DNA from: Bacteroidales bacterium
Lineage (GTDB): Bacteria; Bacteroidota; Bacteroidia; Bacteroidales; UBA10428
Reading direction: 5' to 3'
DNA: 15,791 bases
NCBI GenBank assembly: GCA_003508755.1
Contig: DNTK01000268.1
Location: 1 to 15,791 of the forward strand
Positions 14,532-15,791 of the stretch are shown here, piece after piece. The translations under genes were made by a program, and so were the position numbers. The notes under the pieces are model-generated. The model did no database searches. It was not told where the DNA came from and saw only the letters and a program-made list of their open reading frames with translations. Position 1 is the first letter of the stretch; every line of letters begins with the position of its first letter.

Positions 14532-14909
14532 TTAATTATTATTGTTATGCAGTTTGTCGATGGTTCTTCGGTCCTTTTTTGTAGGACGACCGGCTCCCCT
14601 GTCGCGTTTAAAGAAGAAAGTTTCGTTTACTTTTAATTTGTCCAACTCTTCAATAGAAGTATTATCTTCGATGTATTCCGGAACCAGTTTAGCTGGTAGG
14701 CGGTTTTTTACCAGCAATTTAATTTTATAGGTATAAATTACAGGTGGTTTCCGAACGGTAAGCTGTTCATTTCCCTTCAGTTCCTTTGAGGCTTTCACTT
14801 GCACACCATCTACCAAAACTCTTCCTTTGTTGCAGGCATCTGTTGCCAGGCTGCGTGTTTTAAAGATTCTTACGGCCCATAAATACTTATCAATTCTGAT
14901 TTTACTCAT
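14532..14909 (-). CDS. hslR: RNA-binding S4-domain protein, Hsp15/HslR-like
   Basis: The start is taken at ATG 14909 (125 residues); a TTG three codons upstream at 14918 is in frame but forms part of a -7 promoter element, so it is unlikely to be translated. The S4 RNA-binding domain covers about residues 2-62: KIRIDKYLWAVRIFKTRSLA, then CNKGRVLVDGVQVKASKELK. The basic tail RDRGAGRPTKKDRRTIDKL is typical of the Hsp15 group. E. coli Hsp15 binds free 50S subunits carrying a stalled peptidyl-tRNA and helps recycle them; a similar role is expected here. It is first in an operon with DUF4924 (3-bp gap) and DUF362. Confidence 0.88.
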   Translation of the reverse strand: MSKIRIDKYLWAVRIFKTRSLATDACNKGRVLVDGVQVKASKELKGNEQLTVRKPPVIYTYKIKLLVKNRLPAKLVPEYIEDNTSIEELDKLKVNETFFFKRDRGAGRPTKKDRRTIDKLHNNNN

Positions 14910-14915
14910 CGCGGG

Positions 14916-14923
14916 CAAAATTA
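14916..14923 (-). promoter_or_regulatory. -7 promoter element of the S4-DUF4924-DUF362 operon
   Basis: The minus strand reads TAATTTTG, a full match to TAnnTTTG, ending 6 nt before the ATG at 14909. Transcription would then start at or very near the start codon, implying a leaderless or almost leaderless mRNA. No TTTG is seen at the -33 position; TTTATAAG lies there instead. Confidence 0.5.
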
Positions 14924-15037
14924 AGGAATTTATATACTTATAAAGTGCTATTAAATAGATTTCCTTTTTTTCGTTTCAGGATTTTTACATTCTCTCAGGT
15001 AAATCATGAAAAGAATCATATCTTAATAGGAGAAATA

Positions 15038-15073
15038 ATGATTGAAGTCATTCTACGAGCTTTGCTTTCGTAG
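15038..15073 (+). other. Possible 11-codon leader ORF before gdhA
   Basis: AGGAGA at 15028-15033 is followed after 4 nt by ATG at 15038, then ten codons (MIEVILRALLS) and TAG at 15071-15073. CTACGA at 15053-15058 and TCGTAG at 15068-15073 form an inverted repeat inside this frame. TACTTTG just after the TAG resembles a -7 box shortened by one base; if that is the real promoter, the short frame is not transcribed from it. A leader-peptide role is therefore speculative. No other gene is seen in the gap between 14909 and 15120. Confidence 0.25.
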
Positions 15074-15119
15074 TACTTTGTATCAGTTATTTAACACACA
15101 CAGTTTAAACTTTATAGCT

Positions 15120-15791
15120 ATGGACGTAGATAAAATAATGCAATCGCTGGAGCACAGAAATCCAGGTGAAACAGAATATTTACAAGCTGTTAATGAGGTA
15201 CTGGAGTCGATAGTTGATGTATACAATCAGAATCCACAATTTCATTCGGCCAATATTATCGAGCGCTTGATTGAGCCCGATCGGGTTTTAACATTTAAAG
15301 TTCCCTGGATGGACGATCAGGGCAATGTACATGTGAATCGCGGTTTCAGGGTTCAGTTCAACAATGCAATTGGACCATACAAAGGAGGATTACGTTTCCA
15401 CCCAAGTGTTAACCTTAGTATTTTAAAATTTTTAGGTTTCGAACAGATCTTTAAAAATGCACTTACCACGCTGCCGATGGGTGGAGGAAAGGGTGGTTCC
15501 GATTTTCAGCCAAAAGGTAAGTCGAATACAGAAATTATGCGCTTCTGTCAGAGCTATATGCTGGAAATGTGGCGTATTATCGGACCCGATACCGATGTTC
15601 CTGCCGGAGATATTGGAGTAGGTGGTCGCGAAATAGGATTTTTATATGGAGCTTATAAAAAGCTTACACACGACCATGTGGGTGTTTTAACCGGCAAGGG
15701 CATTCAGTGGGGTGGAAGTCTTATTCGCCCGGAAGCAACCGGCTTTGGAGCAGTGTATTTTGCAGAAGAGATGCTGAAAACACGGAAGGAT
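15120..15791 (+). CDS. gdhA: NADP-type glutamate dehydrogenase, N-terminal 224 residues (cut by window edge)
   Basis: The open frame from ATG 15120 gives exactly 224 codons to the right edge. It encodes the amino-acid-binding domain and the start of the nucleotide domain of a hexameric family I glutamate dehydrogenase, which makes glutamate from 2-oxoglutarate and ammonium with NAD(P)H in the cytoplasm. Visible motifs are GPYKGGLRFHP (85-95), KFLGFEQIFKNALT (103-116), MGGGKGGSDFQPKGKS (120-135), PAGDIGVGGREIG (161-173) and RPEATGFG (203-210). The residues recalled from Clostridium symbiosum as K89, K113, K125 and D165 correspond to K88, K112, K124 and D164, so the catalytic set is intact. NADP preference is inferred from the subgroup; the deciding dinucleotide-binding loop lies beyond the window. 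It is divergent from the S4 operon. Confidence 0.96.
   Translation, partial: MDVDKIMQSLEHRNPGETEYLQAVNEVLESIVDVYNQNPQFHSANIIERLIEPDRVLTFKVPWMDDQGNVHVNRGFRVQFNNAIGPYKGGLRFHPSVNLSILKFLGFEQIFKNALTTLPMGGGKGGSDFQPKGKSNTEIMRFCQSYMLEMWRIIGPDTDVPAGDIGVGGREIGFLYGAYKKLTHDHVGVLTGKGIQWGGSLIRPEATGFGAVYFAEEMLKTRKD

Overview
The window looks like a chromosomal segment of a Bacteroidota bacterium. This rests on a type IX secretion (T9SS) C-terminal sorting domain, a DUF4924 protein, a membrane-bound LytTR regulator, several matches to the Bacteroidota -7 promoter element TAnnTTTG, AT-rich intergenic DNA and few Shine-Dalgarno sequences. A free-living or marine member of the Bacteroidales/Marinilabiliales type would fit, but the genus cannot be set from sequence alone. 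No rRNA, tRNA, CRISPR array or intact insertion sequence was seen. Every gene from the left edge to base 14909 is on the minus strand except one flavin reductase gene. A glutamate dehydrogenase gene runs off the right edge on the plus strand.

Layout, left to right. (1) 1-1870: a two-gene minus-strand unit in which a short-chain dehydrogenase is followed after 11 bp by a tandem-VOC protein cut by the left edge. (2) 2098-5869: cell-envelope genes, namely a MepA-like murein endopeptidase, a secreted MORN/OmpA protein likely to bind peptidoglycan, and a PlsC-type acyltransferase with its own -7 promoter element. (3) 5870-6473: a repeat-rich gap, a strong rho-independent terminator and a decayed LamG-domain gene with two in-frame stops. 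(4) 6474-11228: the most interesting block. It holds two tandem, diverged, exported choloylglycine-hydrolase-family (Ntn, C59-like) amidases, a membrane LytTR regulator and a bile acid:sodium symporter family (BASS) transporter, all on one strand. (5) 11311-11835: a flavin reductase-like protein, divergent from the transporter. (6) 11986-14909: a likely operon of an Hsp15-like S4 protein, a DUF4924 protein and a DUF362 protein with a T9SS sorting domain. (7) 15120-15791: the N-terminal half of hexameric glutamate dehydrogenase.

How the genes may work together: in block 4, a perfect 10-bp direct repeat with a 20-bp period lies between the LytTR gene and the second hydrolase, just upstream of a plausible Bacteroidota promoter. 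A local circuit is a reasonable inference: the LytTR protein controls periplasmic amidases, and the BASS carrier could import an acidic product. The substrate is unknown. The two hydrolases each depart from the bile-salt-hydrolase active-site set at a different position, so calling them bile salt hydrolases would overreach.
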